64,000 bases of DNA, from NCBI GenBank assembly GCA_028023455.1, contig JAQFVV010000507.1, forward strand, positions 56,001-120,000, given 5' to 3'. This document shows, in pieces, positions 1-11,475 of the stretch; the first letter of the stretch is position 1, and each line of letters starts with the position of its first letter. The DNA is from Epiperipatus broadwayi (lineage: Eukaryota > Onychophora > Udeonychophora > Euonychophora > Peripatidae). Both the position numbers and the translations under genes were made by a program. The notes beneath the pieces are model-generated. The model ran no database searches. It had not been told where the DNA came from and worked only from the letters and a program-made list of their open reading frames with translations.

Positions 1-130
1 TGGCATACATCTTCAGGCACAATGTCTGCAGAAGCTCCGGATCACTAGAGAAACAAATGAAACAAGACGTTCTTTAAACTGGTCTCCGCCTTTTTATACT
101 AGAGGCCCAGTTTTCAGACTTCTGCGCATG
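1..130 (-). promoter_or_regulatory. TATA-containing promoter or LTR fragment, minus strand
   Basis: Read on the minus strand, this more GC-rich stretch contains TATAAAAAGGCGGAG (TATA box at 91-98) about 100 bases before the window edge, preceded by a GCATGCGCAG block. This is the layout of a pol II core promoter, and TATA boxes of this type are common in LTRs of animal retrotransposons. The element or gene it would drive lies to the left of the window. An ATG occurs 12 bases from the edge, but no reading frame can be judged. It is called from base composition and motif only; a host promoter is equally possible. Confidence 0.35.
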
Positions 131-3100
131 CTATTATCATGGCATTTTATGTTTATAATCTTATACAGTCTTTATCATTTTTCAATTATTAAGTTCTCAT
201 TTTTCATCAAGTTTTTCGGCCATCTTTAATTAGCTATACTTTTTCTTTTAGCTTATCTTTTTTTTACTTTGGAATTCTTTTGTTCTCTCCAATTCTACTT
301 TTATTTCTAATTACATTAAAAAAATACTAAAGAATTTAACTTTCATTGTATGTTTTTTTTTTTTTTAAAAAAAATTAGCTTTTACCAAATGCCAATATAT
401 TTGCAATGTATATAAATAAACGTTACAATATAATAGATTAATTTCACTCTAAAGTACCAACAATGTTGACAAAGGCAAACTTATAAACAACAGAACTCTT
501 AAGAATAAGTGGATCGGGATTCATTCTATTCTTGATCCTTTGTTCAACACTTAGACTGCTTTTAAGTTATAGCATGGGGGGGGGAGTGATTTCCTCTCTT
601 TGTTCACATATACATTGAGATGTGTTTAATTTAAAAGTTTATATATATATACTTCTCTTTTATCATTATTTTCAGCTATTATCAGTTCACTGCAAGATGA
701 AGGTTTTACCAACTTTAAACCAATTTCTTCAATCTATAGCCTTTTTTTTCTACATCATATCAACCAATGTTTTATTTTAACCATCCATCTCATATATGGT
801 ATGTTTCTATGTTTTTTTTACAATATTTGGGATCTAGTTTAAGACTTTAACATCCCATTTATTATTATTTCTTTTAAAAATATGTCTATACCAGCTCCAT
901 TTCAGTCTCATAACATTTCAGTGATATCAATGCTACCTAATTGTTGACTCATTTATTACTCTCAGTATAATTTTTAATATTTCATTGATTGGTCTAAAAT
1001 CTTTATATCACTCATCTGTTAAATGTCCAAGTCTCAGATTCTTATGTAAGATTGGTACATGTACTAAAAATGTTTATTTTGAAAGTTATAGGCATTTTTT
1101 TTAATATTAAATTATTTCTACCAAAAACATTCCATCAAAATTCTAATAGGAACAAAGTATTTGTAATTGTTAACTTTTCCGTTTTGATCATAGTATATAA
1201 TATATTTTTCTCATTGCTATATAATGTTTATAATAATTATGTGAGAAGAGTGTGAGGGAAAAAGTGTAGTTAAAAAAATGCTCAACATTGCAATGTATAG
1301 TGATATTAAAAGTTTGTTGTAAAATATATATTGTAACTGATGGAATTGATGAATGCAAGTGATAGTTAGGATGATCAATCTGATCTGATAAAAAATCTAA
1401 AATCTAATTTAAATTAATCTAGTCTAGCTCAATCGGGTCTATTATTATGTCAAAAACCATCACAAAGCACAAATAATCTCTCTTAAAGTCTAATTTGTTT
1501 AAGTTATATATGGAAACGAAAGAATAATGAGATTATCTGCTCCAGACATCAACAAAATCCATCACAATTACAACATAAACTGCGATGAGCAGTGAAACCG
1601 TCTACTATTGCCCTAGACAATAATATATGATTAGGTTAACTACTTGGTTATCAATCTAATGAAAATCAAATCCAATCAATAACTAAAACAAATTCCACTA
1701 TATATTTTATTAGCCTGTTACTATTGTAGTAATTTAAATCTACTTCATTATTTAAAGATGCTGCATTTTATCTGAACGGATAAGCTTCGAAGTACCTATA
1801 ATTGTATTTTACAAAACATTTTACATATAGACACTATTTAAATATCAAAACAAAATAATACTTGACTCAAATATATATCTAGTTTAATAAATGCTAAATA
1901 GAAAGTATAAACATTCGTGTCAATAAGCGATACCCAATTCTTTCTACTCCAATCTTTAATTAATAATTTTCTATTGAAATCAACTAGTTTTAATATCATT
2001 TTACAAACACTTTGAAAACCTATGCACTCCTTTAAAAGTTAAACAAATTAATCTGCGTCTAGTTTAATAAGAATCTATAAAGTAATGTACAAATAATTTA
2101 TTCATATCTTCCAATAAAGCAATACTTAATTATTGCTTCGTTTATGTGTTAAAATAGAATACTTCACTAGAATTGATTATCAACACTCTATTAGCTCATT
2201 TTCTATCTTTATAATGTCCAATCATATTATATAAAAGATATGTTAAGTTTCCATTGGATGTCCATCGACCTATAATAATAAATATCATCTATTTAAACGT
2301 TCAAATAAATGAATATAAAATTGGTTGGCAATAATTAAAATATATGATTATAATTTAGATTTATCCCAATTTAAAGATAATATTCAAGTAAACTATTCAA
2401 CAAAGTTTGTACTCTTTATTCTAGAGAAATTTTAAAAATATCTGAGACTAGTTATTCTGAACCAATAATAAAGCACGATCTATTTAGATTTTTATGACGG
2501 AATCAGACAAACATAGAAATGATTGAGTTTGTAATATTAACTAAGATAAATGATAATATATATAATATTCGAATGCAAATATAAATATAAAATTCATATG
2601 GGAATAAAATAAAATGCTAATATGCAAAACATACCATATCTTATATTCTAGCTCATTTACCAAGCTGAGTTTGAGCCTTGTCATTTAAATAGCTATGTCA
2701 TCTTGTGCAATCCAAACAATCAAAAAAAAAAAATTAAGGGAGTCTTGAAATTTGAATCACTCAATTTATTTAATTATATGAAAGAAAATTGGCAAGATTA
2801 ATAACAAAATACATAGGAAATTAATTTATATTTCAGATTGATTGAATAAATAAAAAAAAATGATAAAATTACTGTGTGTATCTCTAAATGTGCTGCAAAA
2901 ACAATAACGACATAAAAAAAATGAATGAATAAATGGAGAGACTTTTGGATATTTTACTGAAAAATTTATATATAACAGATACCAAAGATATGAAATAGGA
3001 TGAGATTGAAGTCTATTTGTTTATCAAAATAATAACCAATAAATGAATATGAAATCATATGATATATTTGAATCTCTCCGATCATTTTCATTTAATAAAT

Positions 3101-4580
3101 TATATTACTCTTAAAGATAATATAAATAAAATACACATCCTTTTTAAATACATGTAAAAAAAAAAGTAATACACGCACATTTTTATATATATAAAAAAAT
3201 CATACCATATATAAGAGTGTCCGTTTTCACTATTTATTTGTACATTGACTTATCCTCCATTTTTATGATGCAAAGAGAAGTTTATTTCTCAGAAATAATA
3301 ATTCAAACTTTATAATGTTTCACTAACAGTCCCTTTTCCTTTTCAGAGAGGAGAGTGCAATTTAATTAGCCTTTTTATTTTTTATGATGCAAATTAATCC
3401 AGTTGATCCTGTGTTCCTTAGCTCGTGACACGATATTTATCCAAATCCAACGGTGGTTATACGCCAAACTTTAAACCAGAAATATCTTTGTTTTTAAAAC
3501 TAAAATAGCCGATTTTATATAAAGCTTTTTTTTTTCATAGGTTTCTTTTTTTTTACATTTTTTTTACACTTTGTTGCCTTTCCCTTGGAAATCCTTCGCA
3601 ACTTCCCTTCAAGTGATTGAATGGGCAGATAATTGAAGTTTATTTTTTCATGTTTTATGGTTTAACAGTAAAAAAAAATATTGAAGAACTTTTATTTATA
3701 AGAACATAGAAAATACGCCCATTTGTGGCAATCACAAAAAATTGATAGTTTTGTGGCTTTTTATAGGTTCTCTTTCTGACGTTCTGGTATTATAACAACC
3801 ACTGAATACTACTCGAATAAACTTCAATGCCAAACAATTTCTTTACAGTAGTTTTTGCACGGTTTGTAATGTACGTTTGGAGAAAAAGATACATGAAAAT
3901 TAAATCCAAATTCGATTAGATTTTTCCTATTATTTGTACACCAAAATACAAAATTAATATAACAACCTTTATTCACTTTATAAACACAAATAATTTACAC
4001 ATATATATTTTTTTAATAATATTTTTTTAAATTAATTTATAAACAAATATACATAACACAAAAACATTGAATTATATGTAATAATGTTACTATGGTGACT
4101 GCATTAATATACATGAAATATGTAAAATAATATCGATCCTATTTAAGTAAACTTTTAGATCATACTAAATTGTTTTCAAAATTTATTTATTTACCTATAT
4201 GCTTTTTCTGAGTTTGATTATAGTGAATTTATTATTTTAAAACTAGAATCAACAGTAAAAAATTCTATTTAAAAGCTTTAGGTTGCCATGGTGATCAATT
4301 TAAATCCATATTTCCAAGATCTTCCATTATCTATCTATCAAGCAAAAGAAAAATCAAACAGGATCAACAAACTTCTTTATTTTTTTTTTTAAATACCTTG
4401 ATCATTAATCTGAATATTCACAATATATATATATATACTCTAGATGGTAATAAAATGTTGCAGGGAATAACTTTTTTATTCTAAAATAGTCAAAGATTTA
4501 TTATTTTGTAATATTTTCAGTTTCATTTATTTGTGTCTCCAATATAGTTTCCAATTTTATTAAAATGTATTCTTTTAAAC
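131..4580. other. AT-rich non-coding DNA
   Basis: Strongly AT-rich with many A and T homopolymers. No open frame looks coding. A weak degenerate repetition is visible around 1870-1950 and 2045-2140 (a 'tctagtttaataa' block followed by an 'aataaagcaatac'-like block), too decayed to define a unit. I see no other gene, RNA gene or element. Confidence 0.6.
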
Positions 4581-4595
4581 CAGTGGTTTTCAATC
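4581..4595. repeat. Left terminal inverted repeat of hAT element
   Basis: The sequence cagtggttttcaatc followed by a T-run and 'ggcacactt' closely resembles the termini of hAT transposons of the Charlie/ZBED class, whose ends start CAGTGGTTCTCAACC. It lies at the 3' side of the minus-strand transposase remnant at 4975-6450, as expected for that element. I did not find the partner repeat on the right side (6.5-7.0 kb), so the right end is eroded or deleted. Confidence 0.5.
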
Positions 4596-4974
4596 TTTTT
4601 TAAATCATAAGGCACACTTGAACTTATAGTTAAACTTCTGCAGCCGACTTAAATTATGATGATTAAAAAAAGAATATATATATATATTAACACAAATAAA
4701 ACAATTTATTGTAATTTGTAATAAAAATAATAATAAAGTTTTTTTTAAAAAATTTCATTTATTTATTTTTCAATTTAATTTAACATTCAATGCCATATCT
4801 GAGCTTGACACTTTTCCAGAATATCTTTTTTGCAAGACAGACATCCTTCTAACTGCGATTGACTTTTGCTCTTAATTTAATATTATTTATTGCAGATAAG
4901 GTTACTTCTCACAAATGTGATGTTGAGAATGGAAGAAGCATTTTTTGTGCTTTTTTTTTGTAAAATTTGGAAAT

Positions 4975-6047
4975 TCATTTGTAAGGGTTAAACGAAAATG
5001 ATGTAATATCTGTTGTTAAATACTTTAATTGCAATTTCTTATAATTTCTTTTAATTTCATTTCTTATTTCTGTTAACTTTTCCTCTTCTGTAATATTTAA
5101 ATTTTGTGACATACCTGTACTTAAAACAAAGGGATTTTTCAAAATTTCCATGTAATAAATCCAGTTTATACATTTCACTAGTATTTTCTCTTTTAAACCT
5201 TTCCTTCAAAAGCAATAATTTTTCTCTGAAAGCATTAAATTTGTCTGTAGATGTGAGGATATTTTAATGATTTCCCTGTGTATTTTTGTTAAGAGTATTC
5301 AAATACTGAAATAAATCTGCAAGAAATACAACTTGATTATACCAAACCTCAGTGTAAAATAAAACATCACATTTAGAATACTGCATTTTTTAAAAGGTTG
5401 ATAATACTTCTTTTAATGCATAAAGTATTAATAGAAGTCTTCCTTGAGATAACCATCTCACTTCCATATAAATAAGAAATATATATGAGAAGCAACCACT
5501 GGGGAAAGCAATTCCAAAAATAATCTTGATTACAATGGCCTGATTTTAATATAATTAATTTGAATAATAACATTTAGAACGTTTTTGTAATTTATAAATT
5601 AATGATTTTGATTCTAGCACTTCTTTGTGTAGAAAACGATGTGTAAAAATAACTTTTGAAATCTTTTTTTGTGTGCAGGTGTAACAAATCCTTTTATACT
5701 TCTGGATGTAGATAAAACTCTATCCATATAAATACTTATGTATGAATATCAAACAAATTATTACAATTGAAATTATTATTAATCAAATTAAAACAATCTT
5801 GGCCCTTTGTTGTTGTTGGAGATGTTGACAAAATAAAAATTGTTCTATGGTTTCTTCTTTCTTATTAAATGCTAAAAGTTGAGATTTATCACTGGTATCA
5901 GTAGATTCATCCAACTGAATTAAAACATATTTACTTTTGTGAAGTAATTATTACTTAAAATTTTATATTTTAGATAAATCTTAATACACTGAGAAATTGT
6001 ATTATGTGGGAGTGGAATTTTTAAAATTTCCTTTTCATATTCTTGGC

Positions 6048-6144
<97 letters not shown>

Positions 6145-6450
6145 CAATTCATCAACAGGTTGATAAAGTAATGGATTTTGCAATTGTATGAGATTTCATT
6201 TTTTAACTATGATTTCCGAAACTGCTCAATTTGCTTCGTGTGTTTTATTTGATATCATTGTATATTTGGACCATATTATTGTTTGTTTAGTATTACTGAA
6301 GGCAAGTCATCCAAAATATTTTCATTGACTTTTTTGAACAAATGGAAATGTCTGAATTGTAAATGTCTTTTTAATTTTCTAGGAATCTTCATTTGCTAAT
6401 GTTTCACTACAAATTACACACATGGAACATGGTGGATTTTCTTTACTACT
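4975..6450 (-). pseudogene. Decayed hAT transposase (BED zinc finger, ZBED5/FAM200-like)
   Basis: The minus strand carries scattered pieces of a hAT-superfamily transposase, the cut-and-paste enzyme of DNA transposons. Near 6440-6390 one frame reads PPCSMCVICSETLANE, the Cys-x2-Cys half of a BED zinc finger. The His half, KLKRHLQFRH, continues at about 6380-6350 in another frame after a stop. Further on, near 5330-5200, pieces reading FLADLFQYLNTLNKNTQG and FNAFREKLLLLKERFK match the conserved middle of ZBED5/FAM200-type transposases ('LA.L.DIF.HLN.LN..LQG', then 'K..AF..KL.LW'). Stops and frameshifts occur throughout and a 92-bp (AT)n tract interrupts the N-terminal part. The intact family is about 550-650 residues; this remnant covers most of it but is plainly inactive. 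The assignment rests on recalled family motifs, not a search. Confidence 0.65.
6051..6142. repeat. (AT)46 microsatellite
   Basis: Uninterrupted AT dinucleotide run of 92 bases inside the hAT transposase remnant. The open frame across it (alternating Tyr-Ile) is an artefact of the repeat. Confidence 0.97.
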
Positions 6451-6489
6451 TATGCAAACAAAATGATAAATATTTTTATTATATTGTTG

Positions 6490-7868
6490 AATAATTATTT
6501 TTAATTAGATTGCTTTTTTTTTTAATTTTAGTTTTTTAATTAAAAATTTGTCCATTTTGAGTGAATGCTCGCTATTTAATAAAATAAAAAATGCTAAATC
6601 AAAAATAATAAAAATTAGTGAACCATTAAGTCATATCTTTTAAACAGAAATACAGATGTTAGTTAAAAATACTTAGAAAAAAATTTAAAATAAGGATTTG
6701 CAAGATAATTATGACCAATATACTTAACTATTTGAAATCTAGATAGAACTATATGACACATTCAATGCAAGATATATGTCCCCACTATTTTGGGCTTAAC
6801 AAGGAATTGTTGAGTTAAAATTTTCTTATACAACCCTGCCATGATGTGGCATTATTCATTTGGGTTGATTCCAATATTGTGTTCATTAATAAGTTCTTGT
6901 CAAATTGAATTATCTATAGATTTGTTAAATGACTTCATTTTTTAAGGCTACATCACACTCATTTTTAGAAATAAGCCAGAATTATGAATATATAATTTTG
7001 CTTATACATATATAGTTTTTACTATATAAACATGTTTATTTATTATAATAATGATATATTTAGAAAATCAGTTTAAATAGGTTGCAGCATATTGTATATA
7101 ACTCATATACTACTTGATTTATAACCACTTCTTGAATTACATCTAGATAATAACAATAATAACAATGTTTACATTTCTTTTCAGATTATGTAAATATTAT
7201 ATTTTTGTTTTATGTATAAATATCTTCCACAATGGCTGTTCCCATTGTCGGGTAATCACTGATTAAGCTATGGTTTCTTGTCATACATTGTACAGCTATA
7301 TGTTCCATCTTCAAAAAAACAATGATGATCAACAAGACTTTAAGCAATGAAGGTACATCTGATGGTATAAAGATATAATCAGTTTGCATTTTCTTGCAGT
7401 CTCAAGTTTTAACTGGCATGGTGACTAGTTACAACTGCTTTCTTCATGATTCTCTAAACTTGTGATTTAAAAAAATGTCACTATTTAAAACTGTTGGTAA
7501 GAAACCTGTCCAAACATGTATTTTTTAAGAAAAAGTTTTTTTTTTTTAAAATACATAATTTTTTTAATGAATAAAAATGCAGATAATCTAATTTAAGAAC
7601 AACCATATTTCAATTTTTTGCTTTCATAAAAGTCACATTCCTCATTAGGGCAAAACAATTTTCTACTCAAAATTTGTTTTTAAATTCTGCTTTTTGATAT
7701 AAAACAAACAAACAGTAGTATTTAACTTGTACTGGCTTCATTTCTACAAATTATATTTTCTTTGTTAAATAATCCTAAAATTTGATTATTGACTACTGTT
7801 TTTAATATTAGAATCACATTTCAAAATTTATCATTTAAGCACAGACATTTTTTTATTTAAATTACTTT
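6490..7868. other. AT-rich non-coding DNA
   Basis: AT-rich DNA with long T and A runs (for example 6507-6516 and 7535-7548). No coding frame, RNA gene or recognisable transposon terminus was seen. The first part may hold the eroded right end of the hAT element. Confidence 0.5.
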
Positions 7869-8200
7869 TAAATATTTGAAAACCAGGCACTCTTCACAAA
7901 CCTAATTGTAAGTATAGGAGATTTGAACTCAGACTTTCAAGCACTCTTCAACCATCCACACTATCTCATACAACTGATACACATGACAACACACATGTAG
8001 AAAAGATAAATAATAACCAATCTGTATTTCGTGCTAAACCAGCACTCACCAGTTGGTCCAGATTATCATCTCCCACACACATATATAATCAATACTCAGT
8101 TTATATTAAGATAGCAAATCTTCACACTTTAATGGACAGGTTTCAATCTACTCCAACCTCCAACCTTTCAGCCATCCATATCATTGAAAATCTGAGATGG
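7869..8200 (-). mobile_element. Ribozyme-bearing dispersed repeat (family 2), copy A
   Basis: This block shares long stretches with 20745-21170 and 30189-30480: a 'ggttggagtagattgaa.cctgtccattaa' part, a 'gctatcttaatat..actgag' part, a hammerhead core, and an end near 'gtctgagttcaaatc'. It lies in minus orientation relative to the ribozyme sense. Toward the low-coordinate end the minus strand has tgagatagtgtgga (7955-7968) and gagttcaaatctcc (7918-7931), which resemble pol III A and B boxes, as in tRNA-derived SINEs. The outer 'aaatatttgaaaaccaggcac' block recurs at 12031-12064, so the element or its flank is itself repeated. No protein is encoded. The boundaries are approximate. Confidence 0.7.
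8011..8067 (-). ncRNA. Hammerhead ribozyme, degenerate (family 2, copy A)
   Basis: On the minus strand the box CUGGUGA (8046-8052; consensus CUGAUGA, so A6 is replaced by G) is followed by a perfect 5-bp helix II, GUGCU and AGCAC around loop GGUUU (8031-8045), and then GAAA (8027-8030). Helix I pairs ACCAA with UUGGU on the far side. Helix III is shortened relative to the sister copies (UACAGA instead of UACGUAUA). The perfect helix II against a damaged core suggests a ribozyme that has decayed; activity is unlikely because core position 6 is altered. Confidence 0.6.
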
Positions 8201-8411
8201 AAAGCCCAAATCCCATGCTGATGCCAATATTATTGCCATACCAATTGAAACAGTCAGATATGTCTATCCTACTGTTTCACCTACTATATGCTACAGTAAT
8301 ACTTTTATTTATATACCTATATACCCAAATCCTTGTATATCAAGCTAATTTTAAAATTAATAATCATAGTTATGTATGTGTGTGCATATTATAGCATACA
8401 ATGTGGAAAGC

Positions 8412-8436
8412 ATATATATATATATATATATATATA
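8412..8436. repeat. (TA)n microsatellite
   Basis: TA dinucleotide run just left of the large palindrome. A matching TA-rich run lies on the palindrome's right side. Confidence 0.95.
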
Positions 8437-8476
8437 ATAAATAAAGTTTGATATCTGTATTCGTTTCACAATATAT

Positions 8477-8667
8477 GTAATATACAAATCAATATATATA
8501 TCAAAATACAGTACAATTTATATAAATTATATTCTTTTAGAAGTACTTTCGACTATACACTTTGCATAAAGACTGCAAAGTGTATAGTCAAAAGTACTTC
8601 TAAAAGAATATAATTTATATAAATTGTACTGTATTTTGATATATATATATATTGATTTGTATATTAC
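8477..8667. repeat. Near-perfect palindrome, 90-bp arms, 7-nt loop
   Basis: The left arm 8477-8566 and right arm 8574-8667 are reverse complements around the loop 8567-8573. I find one internal mismatch ('tttcgac' against 'gtcaaaa') and a 4-base length difference in a TA run. A transcript of either strand would fold into a hairpin of about 90 bp. No protein is encoded. The near identity implies recent origin or gene conversion. It may be a foldback element or a replication-born inverted duplication. Confidence 0.92.
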
Positions 8668-8745
8668 ACACACACACACACACACATATACATATATATA
8701 TATATATATATATATTTATTATATATATATATATATATATATAAT
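8666..8745. repeat. (AC)n then (TA)n compound microsatellite
   Basis: An AC run (about 8666-8686) passes into TA runs that continue to about 8743, broken by 'ttattat'. It abuts the right arm of the palindrome. Confidence 0.95.
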
Positions 8746-9414
8746 AAATCAACTCATATGCACCCATATATATTACTGTTTACTAAAGAAAGGTAAATCT
8801 TGATGTATGTGTAACCAAGATATATGTATATGCAGAGAAGAAGAAATAGTGTGACTGGTTTAAATATTATAAGTTTTCTTTGTTTAATTAATTTTATAAA
8901 TGTAATATTGTTAAATAATTTTATAAATAATATTTGAAATTATATTCCTGCATATATATTTAAATTCTGTTTACATGTTACACATATATAATAAAGCGTT
9001 GTTAGATTTCATAAAGATACTTGAGTTTCAGATTTGTTTTCACAAAGGGATAATAAAATTGATTCATCTCGCTATATTTTGACTACTTATAAAGTTAAAA
9101 ATAAAAATAGATTTTAAAGTAAGGTGAAAGAAATTAAACTGACCAAAGCTGGTAAACAAGTCAATAACAGCAGGAGTCACTGGTCTGTCAAAATATAGGA
9201 AACTAATTAGGAAGACGGGTCTGAAATTCAAGGCATAATAAAGAATTATAAAGAAAAATGTGATTTTGGTTTTCACTTTATTACAGGTAGTTAATAAAGA
9301 AATACATGTGACTAAAGTAAAAAGAGAGGGGGGATGAAAGGTATAAAAACTATTGCAGCCATTTTGTAAAGGTTGAACTGTTATTAAAATTAAAATTATT
9401 AAGACCAGATTTCT
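8746..9414. other. AT-rich non-coding DNA
   Basis: AT-rich with no coding frame longer than chance. The 9290-9414 part is slightly more complex and purine-rich (a run of 'agagaggggggatg' type) and leads into the possible exon at 9415. Confidence 0.5.
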
Positions 9415-9593
9415 AGAGTGGTTAATAATGAAAATGTTTGGCTAAGTATGGTAAAGTCTGGCTCTCCAGAGCCTGAAGATGGTCTACAGTATGGAGAACA
9501 GGATGACCAATGCCTGATACAAGTAACAGCATGCTCAAGCTCAACAGTGAATAACCATGCCCAAGAAATATGCTTGAGAAAAGAACTTAAACT
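9415..9593 (+). CDS. Possible internal exon, unrecognised protein
   Basis: A 179-base island with clearly higher GC than its surroundings has one open frame across it (from the GTG at 9418, with an internal ATG at 9448). It encodes a mixed, non-repetitive, acidic peptide that includes MVKSGSPEPEDGLQYGEQDD and then QEICLRKELKL. It is preceded by a splice-acceptor-like 'accagatttctag' ending at 9414. It is followed by 'aaactg|gtaaca', a plausible donor at 9594, after which the frame runs into AT-rich sequence and stops at 9615. I do not recognise the protein and no second exon is visible. It could be an exon of a host gene spread over large introns, or a fragment of a transposon. Confidence 0.3.
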
Positions 9594-9678
9594 GGTAACA
9601 TTTCTGCAATTTTAAAATGAACTTTAAACTAAATTTCATAACCTATTAAAGCTAGCTCAAGTTATTATAAATGGCCAA

Positions 9679-9903
9679 TATAATTTAAAGTAATATATTG
9701 CAAACCTTCGAATATTAATTCTTAAAATAAAATGTAACTTTTGTAATATTATTTGGTAATGCAAATATTGCCTAATTTAAACTGATTGCATATAATTTAA
9801 ACTAATGTATTTCAAACTATCAAATACTGATTCATTAACTAAAATGTAACTTTTGTAATTATTATTTGGTATCATAAATCTTGCCTGATTTAACTGACTT
9901 AAC
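9679..9903. repeat. Tandem duplication, 112-bp unit, 2 copies
   Basis: Copy 1 starts at 9679 and copy 2 at 9791, both opening with 'tataatttaaa.taat' and sharing 'aaaatgtaacttttgtaat' and 'tatttggta'. A shorter 'tgatttaactgacttaactg' reiteration follows. Diverged and non-coding. Confidence 0.75.
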
Positions 9904-11223
9904 TGATTTGACTGATTTGATATAATTTAAAATGATATAATTTAATCTGATTTAAGCCAAATTAAAATAATTTATCTCCATTTGATTTAGTATTTAATAT
10001 ATCTTAATTTCATTTCTTTGCACTAAGTAAAGAAAGCCAAATCTTAGATTTCACTTACATGAAATCTTAATTATAATTTTATATATTTTTTAGTTAAGTC
10101 TATGCTGATATTATTTTCAATTATTTATTTATATGTTTATGCTATGTTTATTCACAATGGAGTTTACTCACATTTAAGTTAACTAGTGAGAAATGATTAG
10201 AAGTTCTCACATATGGATAATTTTGCATTCCTTAGTGCACAAGTGAAACTTCCTTCTGAAACTAGTAAATAAAGCTTAGTTTAGGTGTATAATTAAGCAA
10301 TTACAAATGATTAAAAATGAGTTTGTGTTATATGGTTAATATTTAGCTGAAGTGACTAATGCAGCATAGAATTAGAATTTGATCTTATAATTATCCCAAA
10401 ATATGCTGTAGTCCTCCTTATATATCTATAAATTTCTATATAATGGCTTAATAAATTAGATTTGGTATATTTCTTTAATAGCATAATTATAAATGCTAAT
10501 TTATGAACTGATTTACAGTGGTTCTATAGAAAAAAACTAATGTTTTGCATCTCAATTTTATATATATTAATGTAGTCAGCAGGGTGAATGGGTTTTTAGG
10601 AAGCTCACATGCACATTTAACTATTGCTGTATATTATTTCTTAAATGGGCTTCTAGTTTTGATGACCATCCCATATCTTTAGTTTGGACAGCTCTCGTTC
10701 CACAATGGATTTGATTTTAAGGGTCATCCCATTACCTCCGCTTAAGACTGGATCAGAAGCATCCACATATCCTGATATAGCTGTTTGATCACCTGGACTA
10801 AAAAGGTCTCTTCACTTTCACAGCAATGGGCTCGGTAGAAAAAGGAACCTGTTACATGGTAATAAATCCTATAAGCAAAGGCACATTTAAAATGCACAGA
10901 CTCAGATGGTATGTTTTATATATGCCTTAGTATCTGAAGTCTTACTACCCACCATCAGTTCATCCCTCCATAATAATTTATATTTCAGCTTTGATCTGAA
11001 ACTGAATCTGGTTTTGTAAGCTTATAATCTATATAGAGAATTGTGTACTGATCAAATAAATTATTATTTATAATTGATGATGATCACTTCTGCAGAAGAA
11101 TTAAGGCAAATCTAAGCATCAAAACATAGCATAAATATGGCATAGCTAATCATGAGCTAAACTTAAAATAAATCTGTATTACTATAATAATAGAGCTCAT
11201 AAAATGTAACTTGATAAAGTATA
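9904..11223. other. Non-coding DNA with a more complex block at 10,620-10,950
   Basis: Mostly AT-rich. The 10,620-10,950 part has higher complexity ('gaccatcccatatcttta', 'attacctccgcttaagac', 'cacagcaatgggctcgg') and looks like an old dispersed repeat or decayed element. No frame in it is open and I recognise no family. Confidence 0.4.
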
Positions 11224-11475
11224 AATCATCATCACCTGAGAGTGAGAGAAAATAATAATTGTGTAAATTAAAATAGCCTGTAATCTTAAATTTAAACAAA
11301 ATGTAGCTTTATTTAATCATCATTACCTGCTAGTGAGGTCAAATCTTAAATCTGTAAATTTAAACAAAATGTAACCTTATTTAATCATCATCACCTGCGA
11401 GTAAAACCCAATACTAAATGTGTAAATTCAAACAACCTGTAAATATTCTATCATCATCACCTGTGAGTGAAACAA
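11224..11475. repeat. Minisatellite with 'aatcatcatcacctg' core, 4 diverged copies
   Basis: The core occurs at 11224, 11315, 11383 and about 11450. Each copy is followed by 'agtga' or 'agtaa' and by a spacer containing 'tgtaaatt.aaacaa.atgtaa'. Spacing is about 91, 68 and 67 bases. Non-coding. Confidence 0.75.

Noticed and set aside
5997-6191. 64-codon frame rich in Tyr-Ile
   Set aside because: Pure product of the (AT)n microsatellite.
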